A stretch of DNA of 37,951 bases from Streptosporangiales bacterium (GTDB lineage: Bacteria; Actinomycetota; Actinomycetes; Streptosporangiales; WHST01). Below the pieces are notes generated by a model that had not been told where the DNA came from, made no database searches, and worked only from the letters and a program-made list of their open reading frames with translations. The stretch is from positions 1 to 37,951 of the forward strand of contig WHST01000060.1 in assembly GCA_009379955.1 (NCBI GenBank), written 5' to 3'. Each line of letters opens with the position of its first letter. Positions within the stretch are counted from its first letter, which is position 1. This document shows, in pieces, positions 17,783 to 25,667 of this stretch. A program made the translations under genes and the position numbers.

Positions 17783-17912
17783 ACGTCACATGGCACTACC
17801 GGTCCCTCGGCCACCTGACATGGCACTACCGGCGACGAACCAGGACATACGTGGCATCCGACCAGGTAGTGCCATGTGAAGTCGTCGAGGTGCCGGTAGT
17901 GCCATGTGACGT
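17783..17912. repeat. Four-copy 13-bp repeat in palindromic layout
   Basis: The 13-mer ACATGGCACTACC occurs at 17788-17800 and 17818-17830, and its exact reverse complement at 17865-17877 and 17895-17907. Within each pair the spacing is 30 bp, so the whole block is symmetric. The outer copies extend to a perfect 20-bp inverted repeat (17783-17802 against 17893-17912). The block sits between convergent genes, so it may be a double terminator or a repetitive intergenic element; regular spacing near three helical turns also suits a protein array. Confidence 0.85.
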
Positions 17913-17936
17913 CGGCGGACCGGGGCTGCAGGCGGG

Positions 17937-18356
17937 TCAGTCGATGGCGAGCTTGATCTCGTGGGCGAGGGCGTAGGTCCGCGCCACCAGGTCGCGAACG
18001 GTGACCGGGCCCGTCCGCGTCCGGACCCGGACGTCGGGTGCGGTGACGGCGAGGGCGGCCGCGAGGTCGTGCCCGGTGACGGCGACCTGGTCGCCGACGG
18101 CCTCGACGGCGAGGTCGGGCAGCGCCCGCCAGGCGGGCTCGCGTTCGGCGCCCTCCTCGACCGCCTGCCCCGCCTCGGCCAACGCCTCGGCGAGCCGGCG
18201 GCCGGCGTCGGCGACCGTCCCGTACGGCGGCAGGGCACGCACGAGGCGAGCCGCGGTCAGCCCGCGCAGGCGGCGCGCGACGCGCTCGACCTCGGCGGCG
18301 AGCGCCTCCCCCTCGGCACGCCAGACACCCTCGGCTGACTCGTCCGGTACCGGCAT
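17937..18356 (-). CDS. Conserved-looking helical protein, possibly DinB/MDMPI-like
   Basis: A 139-residue, Ala-rich helical protein that I cannot assign firmly. The sequence starts MPVPDESAEGVWRAEGEAL and has helices around residues 10-30, 44-66 and 110-135; DQVAVTGHDLAAAL (90-103) recalls the helix of mycothiol-dependent DinB-like proteins that carries a metal-site histidine, but only one such His is present, so it would not bind metal in the usual way. I choose the ATG at 18356 because a TAGGTT -10 box lies seven bases upstream, giving a leaderless start; the longer frame begins in unrelated sequence. It is convergent with the SGNH gene across the four-copy repeat. Confidence 0.65.
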   Translation of the reverse strand: MPVPDESAEGVWRAEGEALAAEVERVARRLRGLTAARLVRALPPYGTVADAGRRLAEALAEAGQAVEEGAEREPAWRALPDLAVEAVGDQVAVTGHDLAAALAVTAPDVRVRTRTGPVTVRDLVARTYALAHEIKLAID

Positions 18357-18363
18357 CCGCGGA

Positions 18364-18369
18364 AACCTA
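18364..18369 (-). promoter_or_regulatory. -10 box of a leaderless promoter for the 139-residue protein
   Basis: TAGGTT on the minus strand ends seven bases before the ATG at 18356, and no ribosome site is present. This box decides the start codon. Confidence 0.5.
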
Positions 18370-18457
18370 GCATCGGCACAGTCTCCCTCGCACAATCCCT
18401 TGCCTCTCGGCGATCCGTCAGGCACCCTCGTAAAAAGCCGCGCATCGGGAGGCTGCC

Positions 18458-18685
18458 ATGTCCCTGAACCATTCGCCGGAGACGCACCGCAATCTGCTCG
18501 ACCGGATCCCAGCGGCAACGGGCAGAGATCTCCGAGAATGGTTCAGCGAGATAGAGGAAGGTCCCTCGTTCCTCCGCCTCGACGAACAGGCCAACTGGTT
18601 GCGTGACGAGCACGGTCTGCACCACGGTTACGCGTCAGCACTGGCGCACGAACATCACCGTCGGCGCACCGCTCGTAGCATCTGA
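18458..18685 (+). CDS. Small DUF4287-like protein
   Basis: A 75-residue soluble protein. The segment RNLLDRIPAATGRDLREW followed by QANWLRDEHGLHHGYASALAHEH follows the DUF4287 pattern, in which a short helix pair ends in a G-L-x-HG-x-A motif. The family often occurs fused to or next to DUF5655 domains and its role is unknown. The ATG has GGGAGG six bases upstream, a strong site that supports translation. It is divergent from the 139-residue protein and about 140 bp ahead of the CNNM pair, with no obvious terminator between. Confidence 0.75.
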   Translation: MSLNHSPETHRNLLDRIPAATGRDLREWFSEIEEGPSFLRLDEQANWLRDEHGLHHGYASALAHEHHRRRTARSI

Positions 18686-18742
18686 CACCTCGACCAGGGG
18701 GGCCCTCGCGACCACGTCGCCGGGGTGGAACACTGTGTCGGC

Positions 18743-18826
18743 ATGACTCGCCGACGTCGTAAGCGTCCCCGCCGCCGAAGACCCTCTTCCGCTGGTTCCT
18801 GTAGTAGCGCGCCGTACCAGCGATGA
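18743..18826 (+). CDS. Possible 27-residue Arg-rich leader peptide
   Basis: A short frame starts at an ATG and reads MTRRRRKRPRRRR, then PSSAGSCSSAPYQR, with its TGA overlapping the ATG of the CNNM gene (ATGA at 18823). That gene has no ribosome site of its own, so coupling to this frame would explain its translation. The opening is 11 Arg/Lys in 13 residues, which could slow ribosomes and act as an attenuator. No strong ribosome site precedes the ATG, so the frame may be fortuitous. Confidence 0.3.
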   Translation: MTRRRRKRPRRRRPSSAGSCSSAPYQR

Positions 18827-20151
18827 CCGGTTCACTCGGCTGGCTCGTCTTCGTCGCCCTCCTCGCCGCCAACGCGCTGTTCGTCGCCGCGGAGTTCTCC
18901 CTCACCTCGCTCGACCGCGCCAGGCTGACGAAGGTGGCCGAGGGCGGCGGCCGCCGCGCCCAGGCCACGCTCGCCTCGGTGCGCGAGCTCGCCCTCCAGC
19001 TCTCCGGAGCGCAGTTCGGCATCACGATCGCCTCCCTGCTCGTCGGCTTCGTCGCGGAGCCGCTGGTCAACGACCTGATCAGCCCCGGCGTCGACCTCCT
19101 CCCGCTCCCGGTCGGCTTCACCGACGGGCTCGCGGTGGTCATCGCCCTGCTGCTGGCGACGTTCCTGCAGATGCTGCTCGGCGAGCTCGTCCCGCAGAAC
19201 CTCGCCATCGCCCGGCCGATGGGCACCGCGCTCGCCATCGCGCCGGTGCAGCGGATGTTCACGACGGTCTGCCGGCCGGCGATCGCCGTGTTCAACGGCA
19301 CGGCGAACTCGATCGTCCGCCTCGTCGGGGCCGAGCCGCAGCAGGAGCTGCGGTCCGCCCGCACCCCGGTCGAGCTCAGGTCCCTCATCGACACCTCCGC
19401 CCGGCAGGGCTCGCTGCCGCCCGACGTGGCGGCGCTGCTGCGCAGGTCGCTGATGTTCGGCGACCTCACGGCCGGCGACGTGATGACCCCCCGCGTCCAG
19501 ATGGAGGCCATGCGCGCCGACGACTCCGTCGCCGACCTGCTCGACCGGGCCAGGACCACGGGGCACTCCCGCTTCCCCGTGCACGCGAGCAACGTCGACG
19601 AGATCATCGGCACCGTCCACGTGAAGCACGCGTTCGGGGTCAGGCCGGAGCGTCGGCCGGAGACCCCGATCCGGCTGCTGATGCGTCCACCGGTACGCGT
19701 CCCCGACTCGCTGCGCTGCGACGAGCTGCTGCTGACACTGCGCCGGCGCGGGCTGCAGCTCGCCATCGTCGTCGACGAGTACAGCGGCACCGCGGGCATG
19801 GTCACCCTCGAGGACCTCCTCGAGGAGCTCGTCGGCGACGTCCGCGACGAGTACGACGAGCGCGAGCAGCCCGAGGCCGTCGCGCAACCGGACGGCACCT
19901 GGTCGGTCAGCGGCCTGCTGCGCAGCGACGAGCTGGCGGAACGGCTCGGCACGCGCCCGCCCAGGGGCACGTACGACACCGTGGCCGGGCTCGTCCTCGC
20001 GGCCGTGGGGCGGCTGCCGACCGTGGGCGACAGCGTCGAGGTCGACGGCTGGGGCCTCACCGTCACCGGCATGGACGGGCGACGCATCGACCGCCTCCAG
20101 GTGCGTCCGCCGGCGCCGGGCCACGACTCGGACGAGGGGCGGTCGAGATGA
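18823..20151 (+). CDS. CNNM/CorC-type transporter with CBS pair and CorC_HlyC domain
   Basis: A 442-residue membrane protein. The DUF21/CNNM domain (residues 1 to about 175) has four hydrophobic segments, with AEFSLTSLDRARL after the first helix and LGELVPQNLAIARP, the family signature with the acidic-Pro kink. A CBS-domain pair follows (about 205-330), with DVMTPRVQ and VVDEYSGTAGMVTLEDLLEE. Residues 350-430 form the CorC_HlyC domain (GLLRSDEL, YDTVAGLVLAAVGRLPTVGD). Relatives take part in Mg2+ or other divalent-cation efflux. No ribosome site precedes the ATG, which overlaps the stop of a possible Arg-rich leader peptide. The next gene overlaps by 4 bp. Confidence 0.92.
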   Translation: MTGSLGWLVFVALLAANALFVAAEFSLTSLDRARLTKVAEGGGRRAQATLASVRELALQLSGAQFGITIASLLVGFVAEPLVNDLISPGVDLLPLPVGFTDGLAVVIALLLATFLQMLLGELVPQNLAIARPMGTALAIAPVQRMFTTVCRPAIAVFNGTANSIVRLVGAEPQQELRSARTPVELRSLIDTSARQGSLPPDVAALLRRSLMFGDLTAGDVMTPRVQMEAMRADDSVADLLDRARTTGHSRFPVHASNVDEIIGTVHVKHAFGVRPERRPETPIRLLMRPPVRVPDSLRCDELLLTLRRRGLQLAIVVDEYSGTAGMVTLEDLLEELVGDVRDEYDEREQPEAVAQPDGTWSVSGLLRSDELAERLGTRPPRGTYDTVAGLVLAAVGRLPTVGDSVEVDGWGLTVTGMDGRRIDRLQVRPPAPGHDSDEGRSR

Positions 20152-21179
20152 TCCTCGCCCTCGCCGTCGTCCTCCTCGCCGGCAACGCGTTCTTCGTCGG
20201 CGGCCAGTTCGCCCTGATCTCGGTACGCCGCGACCAGCTCGAACCCGTCGCCGACTCCGGCAGCCGGGCGGCCAGGATGGCGCTCTCGCAGATCCGCAAC
20301 CTCTCGACGATGCTCGCGGCCTCGCAGCTCGGCATCGCGCTGTGCTCGCTCGGACTGGGCGCCGCGGCCGAACCGGCGATCGCTCACCAGCTCGAGGACG
20401 TCTTCCACTACGTGGGACTCCCCGAGGGCGCCATCCACCCGGTCGCGCTCGTCATAGCGCTCGGCCTCGTTTCGTACGCGCACATGGTGCTCGGCGAGAT
20501 GGTGCCGAAGAACCTGTCGCTGACGAGCCCGGTGAAGGCCGCTCTCGCGCTGGGCCCGCCGATGGCAGTGTGGGTGCGCCTCACCGGCCCGGTCGTGCGG
20601 TTCGTCAACGCGACGGCCAACCTGATCCTCCGGTTGTTCCGGGTGGAGCCGAAGAACGAGATCTCGACCGCGTACACCACGGCGGAGCTCAGGCACGTCA
20701 TCACCGAGTCGGTCTCCGAGGGGTTCATCCATCCCGGCGGCGAACGCCTGCTCGACCGCGCGCTCGCCCTCGAACGGCGCACCACGCTCGAGGTCACGGT
20801 GCCTCTCAACCGACTGGTGACCGTGCCGCAGGCGGCGACGAGACGCGAGATCGAGCGCGTGGCCGCCGACACCGGCTACTCCCGGTTCCCGATCAGGAAG
20901 GACACCCAGGCGGTCGAGCTGGTCGGGTTCGTCCACATCAAGGACGTGCTCGACGTGGCGGAGATGGACGTCCCGCTCCCCGACACGGCGATCAGGCCGC
21001 TGGTGTCCGTCGACGCGTCCATGCCGCTGCTGCACGCGTCGACCGCCCTCCAGGCCGACGGCGCCCATCTCGGCATGGTCACCTCGGCCGGTCGCGTCGT
21101 CGGCGTCGTCGCGCTCGAGGACATCCTCGAGGAGCTCGTCGGCGAGGTGCACGACGCGAGCCACCGCACGCCGCGGTAA
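20148..21179 (+). CDS. Second CNNM-type transporter, lacking the CorC_HlyC domain
   Basis: A 343-residue paralogue of the preceding protein, starting at an ATG that overlaps its stop (ATGA). The CNNM domain carries AFFVGGQFALISVRRDQLEP and LGEMVPKNLSLTSP. The CBS pair (about 205-335) ends in VALEDILEELVGEVHD. The protein then stops, so the CorC_HlyC domain of the first copy is absent by design of the gene, not by a visible frameshift. Tandem long and short copies are usual in actinomycetes (Rv1842c/Rv1841c in my recollection) and probably form a heterodimer, with the long subunit supplying the extra regulatory domain. Confidence 0.92.
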   Translation: MILALAVVLLAGNAFFVGGQFALISVRRDQLEPVADSGSRAARMALSQIRNLSTMLAASQLGIALCSLGLGAAAEPAIAHQLEDVFHYVGLPEGAIHPVALVIALGLVSYAHMVLGEMVPKNLSLTSPVKAALALGPPMAVWVRLTGPVVRFVNATANLILRLFRVEPKNEISTAYTTAELRHVITESVSEGFIHPGGERLLDRALALERRTTLEVTVPLNRLVTVPQAATRREIERVAADTGYSRFPIRKDTQAVELVGFVHIKDVLDVAEMDVPLPDTAIRPLVSVDASMPLLHASTALQADGAHLGMVTSAGRVVGVVALEDILEELVGEVHDASHRTPR

Positions 21180-21216
21180 CCGGTAGCGGAGCCCGCCGCG
21201 CTCGGGTAACGTCGTC

Positions 21217-21322
21217 GGCACATCCCCGTCCCCACCAGGGCGGGGCCATACGTGTCTGTGCCCGCTGGGTTCCCACCCCCTGGTCTTCGCGACCAGGGGG
21301 CACAACGCGCGTGCCCGGACAC
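21217..21322 (+). promoter_or_regulatory. Structured leader with alternative stems upstream of the ABC operon
   Basis: GGCACA (21217-21222) pairs with TGTGCC (21257-21262), enclosing CCCCG/CGGGG (21224-21228 with 21241-21245). A perfect 10-bp hairpin CCCCCTGGTC/GACCAGGGGG with loop TTCGC follows at 21276-21300. GTGTC (21252-21256), inside the first stem-loop, can instead pair with GACAC (21318-21322). Mutually exclusive folds ahead of the ribosome site (AAAGGAGG near 21329) suggest attenuation or a riboswitch. I do not recognise the family. The 10-bp hairpin could also end the CNNM transcript. Confidence 0.5.
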
Positions 21323-21345
21323 CGAAGGAAAGGAGGCGGGCGAGG

Positions 21346-22140
21346 GTGTACACCGCCATCGCCTGGCGCAGTTTCCGTCGGCACGCGACCTACCGCGCCG
21401 CCACCGCGGCCGGGGTCTTCACCAACACCGTGTTCGGCGTCATCCTCGCCTACACGTTCGTCGCGCTCTGGGAGGCGCGGCCCGGCGTCGGCGGGTACAA
21501 CACCCTCGACGCCCTCACGTACGTCTGGCTGGGGCAGGCCATGCTCGCCGTCACCGAGGTCTTCGGCGGCCCGTTCCAGCGTGAGCTCGCCGACCGGGTA
21601 CGGACGGGCGACATCGCGATCGACCTGTACCGCCCGGTCGACATGCAGGCCTGGTTCCTGGCGAGCGACCTCGGCCGCGCGGCGTTCAGCCTCGCCGCCC
21701 GCGGCCTCATCCCGACGGCCTTCGGCGCCCTCGTCTTCGGGTTCCGGTGGCCGGAGCATCCGCTCACCTGGCTCGCGTTCGCCGTGTCGATCGTCCTCGG
21801 AACCGTCGTGAGCTACGCGATCAGGTTCCTCGTCGCACTCAGCGGCTTCTGGCTGCTGGAGTCGCAGGGCGTGGAGATGCTCGCAGGGGCGCTCGGCATC
21901 TTCCTCTCCGGCATGCTGCTACCTCTCACCGTCTTCCCGGGCCTGCTGGGCGACGTGGCACGGCTGCTGCCGTGGGCGGCGCTGCTCCAGGTGCCGGCCG
22001 ACATCTTCCTGGAACGACACCAGGGCCTCGACCTGCTCGGCGCGCTCGGCTTCCAGACCCTGTGGGCGGTCGCCCTGCTCGGGATCGGCCGGCTAGTCCT
22101 GCTGCTCGCGACGCGGAAGGTGGTGGTCCAGGGTGGTTGA
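21346..22140 (+). CDS. ABC-2 type transporter permease (first subunit)
   Basis: A 264-residue permease with about six hydrophobic segments (roughly residues 23-43, 58-75, 105-130, 140-162, 175-200 and 228-255). The N-terminal YTAIAWRSFRRHATYRAAT and the loop RTGDIAIDLYRPVDMQAW fit the uncharacterised ABC-2 permease family that always occurs as two different subunits plus one ATPase (COG4587/COG3694 type). The GTG start has AAAGGAGG about nine bases upstream. The second permease starts 8 bp inside its end. The complex probably exports a drug, lipid or peptide; the substrate is unknown. Confidence 0.88.
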   Translation: MYTAIAWRSFRRHATYRAATAAGVFTNTVFGVILAYTFVALWEARPGVGGYNTLDALTYVWLGQAMLAVTEVFGGPFQRELADRVRTGDIAIDLYRPVDMQAWFLASDLGRAAFSLAARGLIPTAFGALVFGFRWPEHPLTWLAFAVSIVLGTVVSYAIRFLVALSGFWLLESQGVEMLAGALGIFLSGMLLPLTVFPGLLGDVARLLPWAALLQVPADIFLERHQGLDLLGALGFQTLWAVALLGIGRLVLLLATRKVVVQGG

Positions 22141-22936
22141 CGCAGTGCGGGCGTACGGCCTCATCGCCGCGATGTGGATCAGGTCGACGATGGCCTACCG
22201 GGCGACCTTCGTCATGCTGGCGGTCGGCCAGTTCTTCGTCACCGGTCTCGACTTCGTCGCCATCTGGATCATGTTCGGCCACACGCCGCAGCTCGGCGGA
22301 TTCGCCCTTCCCGAGGTGGCACTGCTGTACGGCGCGTCGGGCATCGCGATCGCGTTCGCCGACCTGTTCGTCGGCGGCATCGAGCAGGTCGGCAGGCGGA
22401 TCAGGGACGGGTCGCTCGACTCCATGCTGGTGCGCCCGGTGTCGCCGTTCGTCCAGGCGGCCGCCGACCGGTTCGCGCTGCGCCGCCTCGGCCGGGTCAC
22501 CCAGACCACCGCCGTGTTCGTCTGGGCAATGGCGACCGTCGACGTCGACTGGACCGCGGGAAAGGTCGCGATGGTGCCGCTCATGCTGGTCTGCGGCACC
22601 GCCATCTTCTGCGGCATCTTCACCCTCGGCGCGGCGTTCCAGTTCGTGGCGAAGGACGCCGCCGAGGTGTCGAACGCGTTCACGTACGGCGGCAACACGA
22701 TGACGCAGTACCCGCCCACCATCTTCGGGAAGGACCTCGTCCGCGCGGCGACCTTCACGATCCCGCTGGCGTTCGTCAACTGGATGCCGGTGCTCTACAT
22801 CCTCGACCGCCCGGAGCCGACCGGCCTGCCGGACGTCGTCAGGTTCGCCTCACCCGTCGCCGCCGCCGCACTCCTCGCGGTCGCGGCGCTCGCCTGGAAG
22901 ACCGCCATCCGCGGTTACCGCAGCACAGGGAGCTGA
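22133..22936 (+). CDS. ABC-2 type transporter permease (second subunit)
   Basis: A 267-residue permease paired with the preceding one, with which it shares the pattern of an N-terminal Arg-rich interface helix (MWIRSTMAYRATF) and the loop RIRDGSLDSMLVRPVSPF, which aligns with the RTGDIAIDLYRPV loop of subunit one and probably contacts the ATPase. About six hydrophobic segments follow. The GTG start overlaps the first permease by 8 bp, so production is coupled. The ATPase gene starts six bases after its stop. Confidence 0.88.
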   Translation: MVDAVRAYGLIAAMWIRSTMAYRATFVMLAVGQFFVTGLDFVAIWIMFGHTPQLGGFALPEVALLYGASGIAIAFADLFVGGIEQVGRRIRDGSLDSMLVRPVSPFVQAAADRFALRRLGRVTQTTAVFVWAMATVDVDWTAGKVAMVPLMLVCGTAIFCGIFTLGAAFQFVAKDAAEVSNAFTYGGNTMTQYPPTIFGKDLVRAATFTIPLAFVNWMPVLYILDRPEPTGLPDVVRFASPVAAAALLAVAALAWKTAIRGYRSTGS

Positions 22937-22941
22937 ACACG

Positions 22942-23907
22942 ATGTCAGGACCGCTCATCGCCCTCGACTCGGTCGAACGCCACTTCGTCGTCCGACGCCG
23001 GACAGGACGGCTGAGACGCAGGCGCGATACCGTCCGCGCCGTCGACGGGATCTCGTTCGGCGTCGACCGCGGCGAGATCGTCGGCTACATCGGGCCGAAC
23101 GGCGCCGGCAAGTCGACCACCATCAAGATGCTCACCGGCATCCTCGTGCCCAGCGGCGGCACGGTCCGCGTCGCGGGCGTGGACCCGTCCAGGGAACGTG
23201 TGCGACTCGCCCGCCGCATCGGCGTGGTCTTCGGGCAGCGCACGACGCTGTGGTGGGACCTCCCGCTGCGCGACAGCTTCAGCCTGCTGCGCCGCATGTA
23301 CAAGGTGCCCGACGACAGGTTCCACGCCAACCTGGCGAAGTACGTCGACGCGCTCGAGCTCGGCCCGCTGCTCGACGTGCCCGTCCGCCAGCTCTCGCTC
23401 GGCCAGCGCATGCGCGGCGACATCACGGCCGCACTGTTGCACGACCCCGAGGTCGTCTACCTCGACGAGCCCACCATCGGGCTCGACATCGTGAGCAAGG
23501 CCAAGGTGCGTGAGTTCCTGCGCGAGCTCAACAGGGAGCGCGGCACGACCATCCTGCTGACGACGCACGACCTCACCGACATCGAGCAGCTCTGCTCGCG
23601 CGTGATGGTCATCGACCACGGGCGCCTGGTGTACGACGGCAGCCTGTCCGGCCTGCAGGGCCTCGGCGAGACCGAGCGCACCCTCGTCGTCGACCTCGCC
23701 GAGCCGGCCGCGCCGATCGAGGTCGCCGGCGCGCGAGTCGTCCGCACGGACGGGCCGCGGCAGTGGCTGACCTTCCCCGCCAGGGAGAGCGCGGCGCCGG
23801 TGGTCGCCGACATCGTCGCGCGGTACCCGCTGGTCGACCTCTCCGTGGAGGAGCCGGACATCGAGGACGTCATCGCCCAGCTGTACGCCGGCGCCGCCCA
23901 CTTCTGA
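22942..23907 (+). CDS. ABC transporter ATP-binding protein
   Basis: A 321-residue ATPase of the COG4586 type that powers the two ABC-2 permeases. Walker A is GPNGAGKST (residues 51-59), the signature is LSLGQRMR (about 151-158) and Walker B with catalytic Glu is VVYLDEPT; the H-loop is TTHDLTDIEQL. An insertion of Arg-rich sequence (RRRTGRLRRRRDT, 18-30) between the first two strands is unusual. The last 80 residues form a C-terminal accessory domain after the nucleotide-binding domain. All three genes lie within 2.6 kb on one transcript that ends at a perfect palindromic hairpin. Confidence 0.93.
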   Translation: MSGPLIALDSVERHFVVRRRTGRLRRRRDTVRAVDGISFGVDRGEIVGYIGPNGAGKSTTIKMLTGILVPSGGTVRVAGVDPSRERVRLARRIGVVFGQRTTLWWDLPLRDSFSLLRRMYKVPDDRFHANLAKYVDALELGPLLDVPVRQLSLGQRMRGDITAALLHDPEVVYLDEPTIGLDIVSKAKVREFLRELNRERGTTILLTTHDLTDIEQLCSRVMVIDHGRLVYDGSLSGLQGLGETERTLVVDLAEPAAPIEVAGARVVRTDGPRQWLTFPARESAAPVVADIVARYPLVDLSVEEPDIEDVIAQLYAGAAHF

Positions 23908-23920
23908 CGCCCGTGCCGAA

Positions 23921-23974
23921 CCCGTGAGGGGCACCCTCACCGTGTCAGAGGACGGTGAGGGTGCCCCTCACGGG
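23921..23974. terminator. Perfect 23-bp bidirectional hairpin
   Basis: Bases 23921-23943 are the exact reverse complement of 23952-23974, with an 8-base loop. Each arm itself contains a small palindrome (GTGAGGG-gca-CCCTCAC), so alternative cruciforms are possible. It lies between the convergent ABC operon and the methyltransferase gene, so it probably terminates both transcripts. Confidence 0.85.
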
Positions 23975-23995
23975 CTCCGGTATCGCTCCCCGGTC

Positions 23996-24832
23996 CTACG
24001 CGCGGCGGGCCGTCAGGAGGAGGTACTCCCACTCCATCATCGTCGTACCGTCGACGAGGCCGAACCGCTCGGCGAGCTCGGCGAGTCCGCGGTCGAGGGC
24101 GGCGACCTTGTCCGCGTCGTCGGCGATGGTGCGGTAGGCGACGATCGTCGGTCCGTAGCGCTCCTTGAAGTACTCGCGGTACTCCTCGGGGGACGCGAAC
24201 CGGTCGACCCGCACCGTCTGCCGGCGTGCCGTGACGTCGGTGACCCGGTCGCCGAACAGCACACGGACGTGGTCCTCGCTCCCCCACAACGGCGGCGGCT
24301 GCGCACCGGGGGGCGGTGGTGGGACGAAGGGCTTCATCGTCGCGAACATCTGCCCGATGAAACCCTCCGGGGTCCAGCTGATCAGCCCGACGGAGCCTCC
24401 CGGCCGGCACACGCGGAGGATCTCGTCCGCGGTCTCCTGGTGGTGCGGAGCGAACATGACCCCCACGCAGGACAGCACCGCGTCGAACTCGCCGTCCGCG
24501 AACGGCAGTGCCTCAGCGTCCGCCTCGCGCCACTCCAGCTCCGCGCCGCGCTCGGCGGCGAGCCGGCGCCCGGTCTCCAGCAGTTCCGGTGCGAGGTCGC
24601 TCGCCACCACACTCGCCCCGGCGAGCGCCGCGGGGATCGCGACGTTGCCCGTGCCCGCCGCGACGTCGAGCACGCGGTCTCCCGAACCGATCCCGCACGC
24701 CTCGACGAGGACCGCCCCCAGATCCGGGATCACCTCGGCGGCCACCGACGCGTAGTCGCCTCCCGCCCACATCGCCCGGTGTTTGGCCTTGAGCGCGCGA
24801 TCGGCCTCGATCGCGTCCACCTGTGCAGTCAT
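23996..24832 (-). CDS. Class I SAM-dependent methyltransferase
   Basis: A 278-residue cytosolic methyltransferase of the UbiE/Methyltransf_11 type. Motif I VLDVAAGTGN (about residues 54-63) binds S-adenosylmethionine, the acidic residue at the end of strand 2 lies in VVASDLAPELL, and motif IV is FDAVLSCVGVMFAPHH. A Pro-rich loop (FVPPPPPGAQPPP) follows the core and may cover the active site. The substrate is unknown. The ATG has GGAGGG six bases upstream. It faces an HxlR regulator across 144 bp, so the regulator probably controls it, perhaps in response to a small electrophile or the enzyme's substrate. Confidence 0.85.
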   Translation of the reverse strand: MTAQVDAIEADRALKAKHRAMWAGGDYASVAAEVIPDLGAVLVEACGIGSGDRVLDVAAGTGNVAIPAALAGASVVASDLAPELLETGRRLAAERGAELEWREADAEALPFADGEFDAVLSCVGVMFAPHHQETADEILRVCRPGGSVGLISWTPEGFIGQMFATMKPFVPPPPPGAQPPPLWGSEDHVRVLFGDRVTDVTARRQTVRVDRFASPEEYREYFKERYGPTIVAYRTIADDADKVAALDRGLAELAERFGLVDGTTMMEWEYLLLTARRA

Positions 24833-24964
24833 CTCTGTTCCCTCCGAACGGTTCAACCGCGATGGGAACGACGCTAGGTAGAAGCGGTCGCCACACCTAG
24901 TACCAGATCTGTACCGGGTCCGCGCGAGGTCGGTGATTCCCGATCCCGCCCTCGGGAACGGACC

Positions 24965-24970
24965 TACCGT
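24965..24970 (+). promoter_or_regulatory. -10 box of a leaderless promoter for the HxlR gene
   Basis: TACCGT ends six bases before the ATG at 24977, without a ribosome site. Upstream, CTAGGT and ACCTAG form an inverted repeat and CAGATCTG is a perfect 8-bp palindrome; these are candidate HxlR sites shared with the divergent methyltransferase gene. Confidence 0.45.
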
Positions 24971-24976
24971 GCATGC

Positions 24977-25654
24977 ATGGGGACGCCGTATCACCAGTTC
25001 TGTCCGGTCGCCAAGGCGATGGAGCTGCTCGACGAGCGCTGGACGCTCCTCGTCGTGCGAGAGCTGGTGACGGAGAGCCAGCACTTCAACGAGTTGCGGC
25101 GCGGTCTGCCACGGATCAACCCCACGCTGCTGTCGAAGCGGCTGCAGCAGCTGATGCGCGCCGGCATCGTCGAGAGGCTGGACGACGGCAAGGGCGCACG
25201 GTACGTCCTGACACCGGCGGGCAAGGAGCTGGAACCGGTGGTCCGGGCGCTCGGCATCTGGGGCACCCGCTGGATCGGCGAGCTCGGCGACGATGACCTC
25301 GATCCGCAGCTCCTGCTGTGGGACATGCACCGCAACGTCGACCACCGGGCGACACCGGACGGGCGGACCGTGGTGCGGTTCCGGTTCCCCGACGTACGCG
25401 CGGCCGCGCGCGACTGGTGGCTCGTGATCACCCCCGGCGAGGTGGACGTCTGCGACTTCGATCCCGGCCACGCGGTGACCGTCACCGTGACGGCGAGCCT
25501 GCGGCGCCTGGTGCAGGTCTGGCGCGGCGACCTCCCCTGGTCCGACGCCCTGCGATCCGGTGCCGTCGAGGTGCACGGCCCCGAGGCGCTGCGCCGCGCC
25601 GTTCCCGGCTGGTTCACCCTGAGCCCCTTCGCCGTCGTACCGAGGCCCGCGTAG
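24977..25654 (+). CDS. HxlR-family regulator with C-terminal domain
   Basis: A 225-residue regulator. Residues 1-100 are a winged helix of HxlR/MarR type: FCPVAKAMELLDERWTLLVVREL with the single redox-capable Cys9 near the N terminus, FNELRRGLPRINPTLLSKRLQQL as recognition region and a GARYVLTPAGKEL wing. Residues 115-225 form an extra domain (RFRFPDVRAAARDWWLVI, FDPGHAVTVTVTASLRRLVQVWRGD) that resembles SCP2 sterol-carrier folds found fused to this family in actinomycetes and probably binds a hydrophobic ligand. The transcript looks leaderless. It is divergent from the methyltransferase gene. Confidence 0.88.
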   Translation: MGTPYHQFCPVAKAMELLDERWTLLVVRELVTESQHFNELRRGLPRINPTLLSKRLQQLMRAGIVERLDDGKGARYVLTPAGKELEPVVRALGIWGTRWIGELGDDDLDPQLLLWDMHRNVDHRATPDGRTVVRFRFPDVRAAARDWWLVITPGEVDVCDFDPGHAVTVTVTASLRRLVQVWRGDLPWSDALRSGAVEVHGPEALRRAVPGWFTLSPFAVVPRPA

Positions 25655-25667
25655 CAACACCGCGCTC

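Noticed and set aside
17783-17912. The four-copy repeat as a small CRISPR array
   Set aside because: Two copies are inverted relative to the other two, the repeat is only 13 bp, and no cas genes are present.
21276-21300. The 10-bp hairpin as a known guanidine, fluoride or c-di-AMP riboswitch
   Set aside because: I could not match conserved loop sequences of these families; only the presence of stable stems is supported.
18543-21359. 938-codon open frame on the minus strand across the CNNM pair
   Set aside because: It is a shadow of two clear genes with family motifs; third-position GC bias explains the lack of stops.
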